From Acidobacteria bacterium UBA2161 (GTDB lineage Bacteria; Acidobacteriota; Vicinamibacteria; Vicinamibacterales; UBA823), in assembly GCA_002328835.1 (NCBI GenBank), contig DCWN01000030.1, positions 55,929 through 119,928 of the forward strand: DNA of 64,000 nucleotides, given 5' to 3'. This document shows, one piece after another, positions 1-8,698 of the stretch. Every line of letters begins with the position of its first letter. The stretch's first letter is position 1. Position numbers and translations under genes: made by a program. A model generated the notes under the pieces. It was not told the origin of the DNA and did no database searches. It was given only the letters and a program-made list of their open reading frames with translations.

Positions 1-156
1 ACCGAGGGGCGCGCCGGCTTCCGCGCCTTCAATGAGGCGGTCGGTCGAGATCGTGAGATCGATTTCGTCGCCCTGCGCCAGGCGATCGCTCGCGGTGACT
101 CCTGGACTCCGGAGTTGACGGAGAGCCTGCTCCCGGCCGCGCGCGCGGGCAAATGA
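1..156 (+). CDS. C-terminal end of a crotonase-family (enoyl-CoA hydratase/hydrolase-like) protein, 5' partial
   Basis: An open frame enters from the left edge and stops at TGA 154-156, giving the last 51 residues of a protein. The stretch GFRAFNE followed by REIDFVALRQ and a tryptophan-containing tail resembles the C-terminus of crotonase-superfamily ring-cleaving hydrolases of the 6-oxocyclohex-1-ene-1-carbonyl-CoA hydrolase type. This is a resemblance in a short fragment, and none of the catalytic core is visible. The gene converges on the amidohydrolase gene that ends at 262. Confidence 0.5.
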   Translation, partial: TEGRAGFRAFNEAVGRDREIDFVALRQAIARGDSWTPELTESLLPAARAGK

Positions 157-181
157 TCACGTTGTAGGAGGCCAATCCGAA

Positions 182-196
182 CCAGGTAGTACCTGG
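182..196. repeat. Short palindrome in a convergent intergenic gap
   Basis: CCAGGTA and TACCTGG are perfect 7-bp arms around a single G. The palindrome lies between two converging genes (stops at 156 and 262). It may act as a bidirectional terminator stem, although no T tract follows, or as a protein-binding site. The rest of the 157-261 gap shows nothing I recognise. Confidence 0.4.
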
Positions 197-261
197 CCGC
201 ATGACGGTCAGAAAATGGCCGGCGGGTTGACGGCCGAGGCGGCGGCGCAGACATCCCCGTG

Positions 262-3200
262 TCACGGCGCCGCCTCGTAGACGATCTCGCCACCGACCAT
301 CGTGAGCATCACCTGGGCGTCCCGGATCTCGTCGACGGGCACCGTCATGATGTCGCGGTCGAGCACGACGAGATCCGCGAGTTTGCCTGGTTCGATCGAG
401 CCGAGCCGATCCTCCATGAAGACCACGCGCGCACCGTTGATGGTGTACATCCGCAGCGCTTCCTCGCGGGATATCCGCTTCGCCGGGCTCATCAGGCTCT
501 GCCCCGTCCGGCCGTCGATCCGCACCAGCGACTCCCAGAGCGTGAACAGCGCCTCGTAGTGCGCGCCGTCGGTACTCTGAGCGAGGTTGACGCCGGCGTC
601 GAACCACCATCGCGTCGGGATGACGTTCTTCCAAAGATCGCTCTCGAACCGGTCGACGTAGACCGCCGCGCCCTTGCTGTAGTCCACCGCCGTGTAGCCG
701 GTGACGTGCAGGCCGAGCCGCTCGGTCCGCCGCACGTGGTCGGGCGTCGGATGCTGGAAGTGCTGCATCAGCCAGCGGCGATCGACGATCGATGTCTGCG
801 CATTCGCCGACTCGATCGCCGTCAGGATCATCTCGGCCGCGGCATCGCCCGCGAAGGTGAACTGCAGACGGAGATCGTGCCGAGCCGCCAGCTCTGCGAT
901 CGCCGACAGCTTCGCCTGATCCATCGGAGTCGAACCCGTCGTGGGTTCTCCGTAGATGTCGAGGTAGGGCTCGTACATGTACGCGGCGCCGAACTGGGTC
1001 GCGCCGTCGAACGCGACGGTGACGCCGAGCGTCCTGATGACGTCGTCGCCGGAGCCTCGCCCGGACGCGTCGGCGAGCCGACCCATCCATCGATCGATCG
1101 CATCGACGGAGTCTGCGCTATTCACGCTGTACGACATCACCATGCGACCCGGCAGGTCGCCGCTCGCCCTGAGCGCTCGATAGTGTTCGAGGAATTCCGG
1201 TTGCGCCCCGTGCGACTCGAAGATCGTCGTCACGCCGGCGGCCGTATTCTCCCGCAGCGCCGTGCGAACCGCGTCGCGCTGCTGCTCCGGCGTCGGCCGG
1301 GGCAGCATCCGCTGCAGCGCACCCCAGAGCGGTGACGGCAGATAGAAAATCATCCCCTCGATCAGGCCGGTGGGCTCGCCGGTCGACGGGTCACGGTGGA
1401 TGCGCACGTGCCGGTCGTCCTCCGGCCCGCTCGCGGTGATGCCAAGGCGGCTCAGCGCTTCGCTGTTGAAGATGACCGGGTACGGCCAGATGCCGATCGG
1501 GATGTAGACCGGGTTCTCGGGCGCCGCCGCGTCGAGGTCGGCGCGGGTCGGCCAGCGCTGCTCCTCGAGACTCCCCGGCAGATGGAAGTAGTCGGGCGGC
1601 TCGCCGATCGGCGTCGTGACGATCCATTCGCCGGTTGGCGTCCGAGCGGCCTCCGCGCCGATCGCCTCGACGATCGCGCGTACCGACCCGAGACCGACCA
1701 GCGACGGTGAACGGAGGCCGCGCTCGCCTCGACGGAAGGTGTGGGAATGCGTGTCGATGAAGCCCGGCACGACCGTCCGGCCTTCCAGATCGACGACACG
1801 CGTGTCCGGCCCCGCGAGCGCCCGCACCTCCGGGTTCCGGCCCACTCTCACGAACCGCCCATCGGAAATCGCGACCGCTTGCGCGACGCTGAATTCGGAG
1901 TCGACCGTCACGACGTTGCCGTTGACCAGCAACAGGTCGACCGGCGCGGCAGCCTCGAGCGACGCGTCGGTGAAGACGACCTCACCGCCCACGACGGTCA
2001 TGAGGACGGCGATCTCGTCGAGTTGATCGTCCGGCACGGTCAGGAGGTCGTCCGACAGGACGACGAAGTCGGCGAGCTTGCCTGGTTCGATCGAGCCCTT
2101 GATCTCCTCCTCGAACGTCAGGTAGGCGTTGTTCCACGTCGCCATCCGCAACGCTTCCTCTCGCGTCACCTTGTGCTCGGCGCCGAGGATGCTGCCGTGC
2201 ATCGTCGCGCGCGAGACGAAGTAGGCGAACGTCTGCAGCGGCGGGAACGGCACGACACCCGAGTCGCTGCCCGAGGCGGCGATGACGCCGCCGTCGAGAT
2301 ACTCGCGGACCGGCGGCACGCGGGCGGCTCGCTCCGCGCCCCAGTAGCGCGTCATCGCCGGCCCGGCCACGTAGGGATGGTGCTGGGCCGTGAGGGCGAT
2401 CCCGAGCGCGTTCATCCGCTCGAAGTGATCCGGCGACGGCAGGAACCCGTGCTCCAGGACCCAGCGGCGTCCGACAATCGACGTCTCGGCGTGCGCGGCT
2501 TCGTAGGCCGCGATGACCTGCTCGACCGCATCGTCGCCGACCGCGTGGGTCCCGGGTCGCCAGCCGAGCCGATTGATCTCCTTGACGATCTCGACGTAGC
2601 TGTCACGCGGTGTGACTTGCAGGCCGCGGAACGTGCCGCCCTTGCCGTAGGGTTCCGCGTAGGGCTCCCGCATCAGGCCGCCCTCGTATCCGCCGTCGAC
2701 CATCAGCTTGATACCGGCCGGCCGCAGCCACTCGTCCCCGTCGTCGGGCCCGACGCCGAACGCCTCGATCGTCGAACCTACGCTCTCGGCCGTGGCCTGG
2801 GGTCCGCGCGGTCCGCCCAGGAGCGCACTGACGCGAATGGTCAGCACGCCGCGCTGCCGCATCTCCTCGAGCAGCCGGTACTGCGGCGGGCCGATCGCCC
2901 CGTACCGGATGCTGGTGAGGCCGGCGGCGTTCAGCGCGGCGTGCTCCGCCAGCAGGTCGTCGATCTGCTCCTCGCGCGTCCGCCCCGCCGGCGGCGGCAG
3001 CGTCGCGAGCGCCTTCGCTGTGTCGACGAGTTCGCCGTTCAGCTCGCCGTCGTCGTAGCGGCTGACCTCCCCGCCGGCGGGCACCGGCGTCGCCGTCGTG
3101 ATCGCCCAGCGCGCGAGCGCGGCGGAGTTGAGGACGTACTCGTGGCCGCCGCGCACCAGGACGACCGGCGTCTCGGGCGCGACCGTGTCGAGATCGCGCC

Positions 3201-3672
3201 GGAGCGGCAAGCGGTCCTCCACCAGCTGCGATTCGTGCCAGTCGCTATTCGAGACGACGACGTCGCCCGGGTCCGTGATCTCGACCCGCGCGGCGACGGC
3301 GGCGAGGACGTCGTCGATCGTGCGGGTACCCGCCAGATCGACCCCCGGCCCGCCGCCCGCGTCGTGAATGTGGCTGTCGCCGAACCCGGGCACGACGGTG
3401 CGGCCGCCGAGATCGACGATGCGCGTCGTATCGGCGGCAAGAGCGCGAACCTCAGCGTCGGTCCCCACCGCAACGAAACGGCCGTCCGAGAGCGCCACGG
3501 CCTCGGCGGTCGTGAACGCCTCGTCGACGGTCAGGAACCGGCCGTTCACGTAGACGGCATCAGGCGGAGACGCCTGAGACAACTCTGATCTTCCGCCGCC
3601 ACAGCCAGCCAGCATGCCGACCATCAATGCGGCGACCACAGCCGCGCGTCTTGATCTCGCGCAAATCGTCAT
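262..3672 (-). CDS. Lipoprotein with two fused amidohydrolase (YtcJ-like, amidohydrolase family 3) domains
   Basis: This 1136-residue protein begins with a lipobox signal (LAGC, Cys24), so it should be membrane-anchored outside the cytoplasm. Two complete copies of a family-3 amidohydrolase follow, roughly residues 35-570 and 575-1136. Each starts with the small beta-sandwich segment (VNGRFLTVD / VNGNVVTVD), then an HxH metal motif (H101/H103 and H642/H644), and ends with the same GSIEPGKLAD(F/L)VVL tail. Family members hydrolyse C-N bonds, usually amides. Copy 1 keeps the later metal-ligand histidine (H376 in THAVGD), but copy 2 has phenylalanine there (F940 in TFAGD), so copy 2 may be inactive or have one metal site. 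Usual members are a single domain of about 550 residues. The substrate is unknown. Confidence 0.85.
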   Translation of the reverse strand: MTICARSRRAAVVAALMVGMLAGCGGGRSELSQASPPDAVYVNGRFLTVDEAFTTAEAVALSDGRFVAVGTDAEVRALAADTTRIVDLGGRTVVPGFGDSHIHDAGGGPGVDLAGTRTIDDVLAAVAARVEITDPGDVVVSNSDWHESQLVEDRLPLRRDLDTVAPETPVVLVRGGHEYVLNSAALARWAITTATPVPAGGEVSRYDDGELNGELVDTAKALATLPPPAGRTREEQIDDLLAEHAALNAAGLTSIRYGAIGPPQYRLLEEMRQRGVLTIRVSALLGGPRGPQATAESVGSTIEAFGVGPDDGDEWLRPAGIKLMVDGGYEGGLMREPYAEPYGKGGTFRGLQVTPRDSYVEIVKEINRLGWRPGTHAVGDDAVEQVIAAYEAAHAETSIVGRRWVLEHGFLPSPDHFERMNALGIALTAQHHPYVAGPAMTRYWGAERAARVPPVREYLDGGVIAASGSDSGVVPFPPLQTFAYFVSRATMHGSILGAEHKVTREEALRMATWNNAYLTFEEEIKGSIEPGKLADFVVLSDDLLTVPDDQLDEIAVLMTVVGGEVVFTDASLEAAAPVDLLLVNGNVVTVDSEFSVAQAVAISDGRFVRVGRNPEVRALAGPDTRVVDLEGRTVVPGFIDTHSHTFRRGERGLRSPSLVGLGSVRAIVEAIGAEAARTPTGEWIVTTPIGEPPDYFHLPGSLEEQRWPTRADLDAAAPENPVYIPIGIWPYPVIFNSEALSRLGITASGPEDDRHVRIHRDPSTGEPTGLIEGMIFYLPSPLWGALQRMLPRPTPEQQRDAVRTALRENTAAGVTTIFESHGAQPEFLEHYRALRASGDLPGRMVMSYSVNSADSVDAIDRWMGRLADASGRGSGDDVIRTLGVTVAFDGATQFGAAYMYEPYLDIYGEPTTGSTPMDQAKLSAIAELAARHDLRLQFTFAGDAAAEMILTAIESANAQTSIVDRRWLMQHFQHPTPDHVRRTERLGLHVTGYTAVDYSKGAAVYVDRFESDLWKNVIPTRWWFDAGVNLAQSTDGAHYEALFTLWESLVRIDGRTGQSLMSPAKRISREEALRMYTINGARVVFMEDRLGSIEPGKLADLVVLDRDIMTVPVDEIRDAQVMLTMVGGEIVYEAAP

Positions 3673-3788
3673 ACGTTCCTCGACAGATTAGAGAGCGGTA
3701 GCGAGTGTGCCGTCAAGGCGAACGTACTCGGACGCTGTTTCGTGCGTGGAGCCGATGGTGGTAACTTGCCCGGGCGAGGAGCGAATTG

Positions 3789-5567
3789 ATGCGCAAGGTC
3801 TTCCAGTCGATTGTTCGCTGTCGCGGGAACGTTGGCCAGATCCTGACGAGTCTCGTCGCCGGCATCGCGCTCGCGGCGTGCCAGGCCGGGAATCAGAGCG
3901 AGCCGGTGGAGCTACCACCGTCCTACTATGACGATCCCGTGCTCGGCCCGTTACCGCAGGTCTCCCTGGACTCGCTGGGTGAAGCCGCCGGGCGACTCGA
4001 GGGTGAGGCGGATCATCCGGACCCGGAGACCTTCGGATACGACAAGGCGACCGGGGTCTACACCCATCCGGTGGCCGCGCCCGAGATCGAAGGCCCGCGC
4101 CCGTTCATGGGAAGCCTCACGTACATCGACATGGAGCAGTACAGCCAGAACGTCGATGTCGTCGCTTACTATCCCCATCTCGCGAGCGTCGGCCATACCT
4201 ATCAGTCGGTGCTGGAATTCGACGGCCGCCGCTACATGTTCAACGGCGGCTACCCGAGCGTGCAGATCTACGACATTACCGATCCTCGCGATCTGGAACG
4301 GATTCCCACGCCGGAGCCGATCGACAGCGGCATCGAAGGCGACGGGCCGCTGTATCTGCGCGGGTTTTTTCGCTACGTGGCCCGGCTCGACAAGTACTAC
4401 TTCATCCAGCCCTATTCCCCGCCCTACGTCGGGTTTCTCGAGAACAAGTACCTCGATCCCGAGCGCGTGCGCGCCATCCGCGAGTGGCCAGACCTGAAAG
4501 GCTTCCGGGTCTTCGAGATGACCGCTCCGGACGAGTATTCGCTCGTGGCAACAGTGACGTCCGATCCCGACGGCGACCCGGCCAAGCGGCCGCAACAGGG
4601 CGGCGGCTGCTCGGAGTTCGCCTGGGACGGTGTCAGCCGGTTCATGTTCATCACCTGCGCGCCGACCGACGACTACGCCAACCAGCCCTACCGAAGCCTC
4701 CTGTACACCTATGGCGTCAGCGCCTACGACATGACCGACCCGGCCGATCCCGTCTACCTGTCGACCTGGCACGTGCCCGGACAGCTGCTGAGTGAAGAGG
4801 CGGAGTTCCGCGCCAACCCACGGTGGAACAACCGGGCCTCGCGGATGGGCGCCCGCGTCATGTTCGTGCCGACCTATCCAGACGACGGCGGCCAGTACGG
4901 CTACGTGCCGATGGGCGGCTGGGGGTTCTACGTGGTGGATATCTCCGACCCATCGAACATGACGACGGTCGGCCAGGTCGACGACTTCCCGATCGCGGTC
5001 AGCGGCAACGAGGGTGACAGTGTCTACGTGGATGTCATCGAGGAGACCGGCGGGCACGTCTTCTTCAACGGCTACCCGCTGGTCGAAGACTGCTACGAGC
5101 CCTACAAGGATATCTACTCGATCGACATCAACGACCCTGCGAATCCGACGGTCGTCGGCACGTTCCCGCGACCGACGCCGCCGGCCGACGCGATGTTCAC
5201 CGACTACTGCCAGCGCCGCGGCAGCTTCGGTCCGAAGCGGCCCGGCGCGTCTGGCCGGTCGCCGCAGCCGGGCACGCCACACCCCCGCTACGCGCCGTGG
5301 TCGTTCTACAACGCGGGGATGCAGATGTTCGACGTCTCGGACCCGGCCAACGTGACGATCGCGGCCTACTTCGCACCGAAGATGATGGACGCCGAAATGA
5401 ACTGGGCGTTCGGCAACCCCACGAACGCCGTGTTTGTCGAGTGGGACCGGAACCTCATCTACCTGTTCACAAACCACGGCTTCTACGTCCTGTCGAGCCC
5501 GCTGCTCGGGGATCCGGTCTTCGGCATCCCGGCGGAGGATGCCGGGATCGGTCGGCCGCCGGCCTAG
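3789..5567 (+). CDS. Secreted lipoprotein with LVIVD-type beta-propeller repeats
   Basis: The protein has 592 residues. I chose ATG 3789, which has GAGGAG upstream, over the in-frame TTG at 3786. The N-terminus carries a basic region, a hydrophobic stretch and LAAC, a lipobox. The mature part repeats a phrase like (V/M)QIYDITDPRDLE, YDMTDPADPVYLS, YVVDISDPSNMTTVG, YSIDINDPANPTVVG and MFDVSDPANVTIA. This pattern is typical of LVIVD-repeat beta-propellers, which have no assigned enzymatic role. It is divergent from the amidohydrolase lipoprotein, with start codons 116 bp apart, so the two could share a regulatory region. Function unknown; a binding or scaffold role at the outer surface is plausible. 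Confidence 0.75.
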   Translation: MRKVFQSIVRCRGNVGQILTSLVAGIALAACQAGNQSEPVELPPSYYDDPVLGPLPQVSLDSLGEAAGRLEGEADHPDPETFGYDKATGVYTHPVAAPEIEGPRPFMGSLTYIDMEQYSQNVDVVAYYPHLASVGHTYQSVLEFDGRRYMFNGGYPSVQIYDITDPRDLERIPTPEPIDSGIEGDGPLYLRGFFRYVARLDKYYFIQPYSPPYVGFLENKYLDPERVRAIREWPDLKGFRVFEMTAPDEYSLVATVTSDPDGDPAKRPQQGGGCSEFAWDGVSRFMFITCAPTDDYANQPYRSLLYTYGVSAYDMTDPADPVYLSTWHVPGQLLSEEAEFRANPRWNNRASRMGARVMFVPTYPDDGGQYGYVPMGGWGFYVVDISDPSNMTTVGQVDDFPIAVSGNEGDSVYVDVIEETGGHVFFNGYPLVEDCYEPYKDIYSIDINDPANPTVVGTFPRPTPPADAMFTDYCQRRGSFGPKRPGASGRSPQPGTPHPRYAPWSFYNAGMQMFDVSDPANVTIAAYFAPKMMDAEMNWAFGNPTNAVFVEWDRNLIYLFTNHGFYVLSSPLLGDPVFGIPAEDAGIGRPPA

Positions 5568-5754
5568 ACGGCCATCGGACATCGTCGAGCGCGCGGCACG
5601 GGCGGAAACCACCCGCCGTTCACCGCCTGCCCCCGACCGCTCATCGGACGATCCTGGCGCCTCGTCGAGAACTCGTAACTATCCGGCAACCCGCGCTTTA
5701 TGCTCGCCGTATTAAGACTGGTGAGAGAGAATTCACCACCCCAGGAGTAGACAG

Positions 5755-6828
5755 ATGAAGAGATTGGCATTGCTTGGCTTCGTCCTCATCCTTTCGGCGA
5801 GCACCGCGTTCGCCCAGGCTCCGTCGGCCCAGCCCGACACTCCGTTCAAGCTCGCGACATTCGAAGCGGGCGGTACCGTGCGCGTCGGCCTCGTGGTCGG
5901 TGAAACCGTCCTGGCCGTTCAGGAGGCCAACCGGGCGCTGACAGCGGCAGAGGGACTCTCGTCGGTCGAAATCCCGAACGAGATGCGGCTGCTCATCGAG
6001 TCGTACGACCGGACGAAGTCACGCCTCTATCAGATCGCGAACTACTACTCGGCGACCGGCGCTGGTGATGAGTCGTTCGCCTACGCCTACGACGACGTCG
6101 CCTTGAAAGCGCCGATCAAGTACCCCTACAACATGCTGGCCGCCGCGGCGAACTACCAGGATCACTCCGCGGAGATGATGCGGCGCTACGGAAATCCGAA
6201 TCCTCAGCCCGTCGATCCCGACAGGGCGAGCCCGGTGTTCTTCGCCAAGTCGCCGCGCTCGAGCATCATCGATCCGGGCGCCGCGTTTCCGATGCCGCCG
6301 GTCGAGGGCAAAGGCTTCGACTGGGAGAACGAGCTGGCCGTCATCATCGGCAAGCCCGCGACCCGCCTGACCCTGGCCAATGCCGAGGATCACGTCTTCG
6401 GCTACAGCATCGTCTTCGACGTCAGCACACGCGACCGCGGCGAACAGGACGAGGATGACGATCAGGGCGGCGGCGGCTTCAGCTTCGGCGTCAACTGGTT
6501 CGAGGCGAAGAGCCGTGACAACGCGGCGCCCTTCGGCCCGGTCATCGTGCCGAAGGAATTCATTGGCGACTCGGCCAATCTTCGGATGACGACGAAGATC
6601 AACGGCGTGTTGAAGCAGGACGGCAACACCAAGGACATGATCCACAACGAGGGCCGCCTGCTCCGGCACGTCACGTCGATCCTGACGCTCTACCCTGGCG
6701 ACGTCCTCGTGACGGGCACGCCGGCCGGCGTCGGTTCCGCGCGCAACCCACCTGAGTTCCTCGAGGTTGGTGACGTCGTGGAAATGTGGATCGAGGGCAT
6801 CGGCACCCTCGTCACGCCGATCGAATAG
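5755..6828 (+). CDS. Exported fumarylacetoacetate hydrolase (FAH) family protein
   Basis: This 357-residue protein has a clear signal peptide (hydrophobic to about residue 20, cleavage near AFA-Q). An FAH domain follows, with the metal-binding acid set E191 and E193 (WENELAVIIGK) and D222 (VFDVSTRD), and the C-terminal TGTPAGVG loop. FAH-family enzymes hydrolyse or isomerise beta-diketo acids using Mg or Ca and normally work in the cytosol, so export is unusual. An acidic, glycine-rich insertion (EQDEDDDQGGGG) lies near residues 227-240. The start is supported by an AGGAG about 8 bases upstream. It precedes an orphan TRAP binding protein, which suggests handling of organic acids in the periplasm, but that link is only inferred. 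Confidence 0.85.
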   Translation: MKRLALLGFVLILSASTAFAQAPSAQPDTPFKLATFEAGGTVRVGLVVGETVLAVQEANRALTAAEGLSSVEIPNEMRLLIESYDRTKSRLYQIANYYSATGAGDESFAYAYDDVALKAPIKYPYNMLAAAANYQDHSAEMMRRYGNPNPQPVDPDRASPVFFAKSPRSSIIDPGAAFPMPPVEGKGFDWENELAVIIGKPATRLTLANAEDHVFGYSIVFDVSTRDRGEQDEDDDQGGGGFSFGVNWFEAKSRDNAAPFGPVIVPKEFIGDSANLRMTTKINGVLKQDGNTKDMIHNEGRLLRHVTSILTLYPGDVLVTGTPAGVGSARNPPEFLEVGDVVEMWIEGIGTLVTPIE

Positions 6829-6840
6829 CTCGGCGCCGCG

Positions 6841-6865
6841 ACGGCCGGCCGGCTGGGCCGGCCGT
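6841..6865 (+). terminator. Strong hairpin after the FAH-like gene
   Basis: Perfect 10-bp arms (ACGGCCGGCC and its complement) surround a 5-base loop (GGCTG), 13 bases after the stop codon. No T run follows, so if it terminates transcription it does so without the classic U tract; otherwise it may stabilise the mRNA 3' end. Confidence 0.5.
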
Positions 6866-6883
6866 GGCGGTCTAGATCGACGG

Positions 6884-6889
6884 TAGACT
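6884..6889 (+). promoter_or_regulatory. Candidate -10 element for a leaderless transcript
   Basis: TAGACT sits 7 bases before the ATG of the TRAP binding-protein gene and there is no Shine-Dalgarno sequence in between. This spacing places the expected transcription start at the start codon itself. No convincing -35 box is visible. Confidence 0.4.
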
Positions 6890-6896
6890 CGCGCTG

Positions 6897-7898
6897 ATGA
6901 TCTCTGGACTCCGAACGGCTGCGCTTGTCACGGCCCTTGCGGTCCTGGTGAGCAGCGCCCCGGCTGCCGACGCCCAGCCGGTGACGATGCGGATCCAGCA
7001 CTCGGCGCCGCTGGTCCATCAGATCACGCTCGCGTTGCACGCCTTCGCCCAGGACGTCGAGGCTCGCTCGAGCGGCGAGGTGGTGGTCGACATTCTGACC
7101 AGGCCGCGCACGCTCGTCCCCGGAGGCGAGGTCGTGGCCGCCGTCGCGAGCGGCGCTCTCGAGGCCGCGGCGATCCCGAACTTCCAGTGGACCGACGCCA
7201 TCCCCGAGATGAACTTCTCGGTGATCCCGTACCTGTTCACCGACCTGGCGCAGATCCGAGCCTTTTCGACCTCCCCCGCCGCCGAGCTGCTGGAAGATCA
7301 GCTGAATGCCCTGGGCGCCAGGACGCTGATCTGGATGCACGTGACCCGCACCAGCCTGATCACGTCGCAGGAGCGGTCGATCGTGGCGCCGGCCGACTTC
7401 GCGGGCCTCAGGGTCCGAACCGTGAACGAATTCGCCGGCGTCCCGCTGGAGGCCGTCGACGCCGTGCCGCAGCGGCTGGGCGCTGGAAGCGTGTACGCGG
7501 CGATCGAGGCGGGAACACTCGACGCGATCACGACCGACGTGGCGTCGGCGGTCGGGCTGAGACTCTACGAGGTTCAGGGCGCCGGGACGGTGGCTCCCTA
7601 CTTCTCCGCGTTCTATCATCTCTTCGTGAACCCGGGGTGGCTCGACGGCCTGTCGGCAAGGCAGCGCAAGGCCGTCGACGACGCCGCCGCCGCGCTCGAG
7701 GCGACGACGGTCACGATCACGGAGGCGCGCGCCGCCGCGTCGATCGACGTCCTGAGAGCGAACGGCATGGATCTGCACCTCCAGACCGAGGCCGAGCAAG
7801 CGGCGTGGCGCGCGGCGATGCAGCCGCCGGCGCTCGAGGCGTTCGCACGCGACGTCCCCGACGGCGAGGCGTTTCTGGCACTGCTGCCGCGCGAGTGA
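6897..7898 (+). CDS. TRAP transporter substrate-binding protein (DctP family), without permease genes
   Basis: This 333-residue protein has a signal peptide to about residue 26, followed by the DctP fold: a RIQHSAPLVHQ start, FAGLRVRT near the middle, and the central arginine-containing segment used by this family to bind carboxylate ligands. TRAP systems import organic acids with a small (DctQ) and a large (DctM) membrane subunit. Neither is encoded here: the neighbours are the exported FAH-like gene and an unknown secreted protein. The protein may work with a permease encoded elsewhere or act as a binding protein alone. ATG 6897 appears leaderless. Confidence 0.85.
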   Translation: MISGLRTAALVTALAVLVSSAPAADAQPVTMRIQHSAPLVHQITLALHAFAQDVEARSSGEVVVDILTRPRTLVPGGEVVAAVASGALEAAAIPNFQWTDAIPEMNFSVIPYLFTDLAQIRAFSTSPAAELLEDQLNALGARTLIWMHVTRTSLITSQERSIVAPADFAGLRVRTVNEFAGVPLEAVDAVPQRLGAGSVYAAIEAGTLDAITTDVASAVGLRLYEVQGAGTVAPYFSAFYHLFVNPGWLDGLSARQRKAVDDAAAALEATTVTITEARAAASIDVLRANGMDLHLQTEAEQAAWRAAMQPPALEAFARDVPDGEAFLALLPRE

Positions 7899-7945
7899 GT
7901 AGCCTGGGGAGTCGTGATGTCTTCTCCAATCCTGGGAGGATCGTG

Positions 7946-8698
7946 ATGCGTCGAGCTGGTTGGGTATGCGGTGTGGCAGTGGCACTGGCCGCCTTGGCGG
8001 TACAGCCGGCGACAGCGCAGGAACCGGAAGGTCTGATCGGCCAGGTCTACGTCATCGAGGCTCAGGCTGGAGCCGAGCAGCAGTGGGAGGACGCTTACAA
8101 ACGCCACGTCGAGTGGCATCGGGCGCAGAACGATTCGTGGGGCTGGCCGGTCTGGCAGATCATCACCGGGGAGCGCGCCGGCCGGTACGTCATCGGGACC
8201 TTCGGCCACGAATGGACCGACCTCGACCGAGGTGACTTCGGCTCACGGGACCGGGCGGATGCCCGCACGAACCAGAACCGCTACGCCGCTGCGACTTCGG
8301 TCGAGATCTGGCGTCGCCGGCCCGAGCTGAGCCGTCCGCCCGAGGGCGAGATGCCGGCGATGGCGATCGCCTACTACAACACGCTGCACCAGGGGATGCT
8401 CGGTCCGTACTCGGCCGCCGTGCGCAAGATCAACGAAGCGATCACCGCCGCGGACTGGGGCGTCGGCTACTATCGCAACGTGATCGTCAACAGCGGCGAC
8501 GACCCGAGAGTCGTGCGCTGGCTGTCGCGGCCGAGCTGGGCGGATTTCGAGTCTCCGGAACCATCGTTCCCAGCGATGCTGGCCGACGCCTACGGCCAGG
8601 AAGAGACCACGGCGATCCTGGAAACCCTCGCGCGCACGGTGCGTGACAGCCGCAGCGAGATCTGGGCCTACCGAGCTGACCTCAGCTACGTCCCCTAG
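7946..8698 (+). CDS. Secreted protein of unknown function, possible alpha/beta-barrel (NIPSNAP/ABM-like) fold
   Basis: The 250-residue protein starts at ATG 7946 behind GGGAGG and has a signal peptide ending near ATAQ. The mature part begins with IGQVYVIEAQAG...QWEDAYKRHVEWH. This length and rhythm are seen in dimeric alpha-beta barrel proteins, and a second similar half begins around MAIAYYNTLHQG. I cannot assign a reaction. It lies 47 bases after the TRAP binding protein and may be cotranscribed. Its stop codon is immediately adjacent to the stop codon of the opposite-strand hydrolase gene, with no intergenic base. Confidence 0.6.
   Translation: MRRAGWVCGVAVALAALAVQPATAQEPEGLIGQVYVIEAQAGAEQQWEDAYKRHVEWHRAQNDSWGWPVWQIITGERAGRYVIGTFGHEWTDLDRGDFGSRDRADARTNQNRYAAATSVEIWRRRPELSRPPEGEMPAMAIAYYNTLHQGMLGPYSAAVRKINEAITAADWGVGYYRNVIVNSGDDPRVVRWLSRPSWADFESPEPSFPAMLADAYGQEETTAILETLARTVRDSRSEIWAYRADLSYVP

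Noticed and set aside
1741..3588. 615-codon plus-strand open frame
   Set aside because: It is antisense to the amidohydrolase fusion, is rich in Arg and has no family character. High GC content produces such shadow frames.
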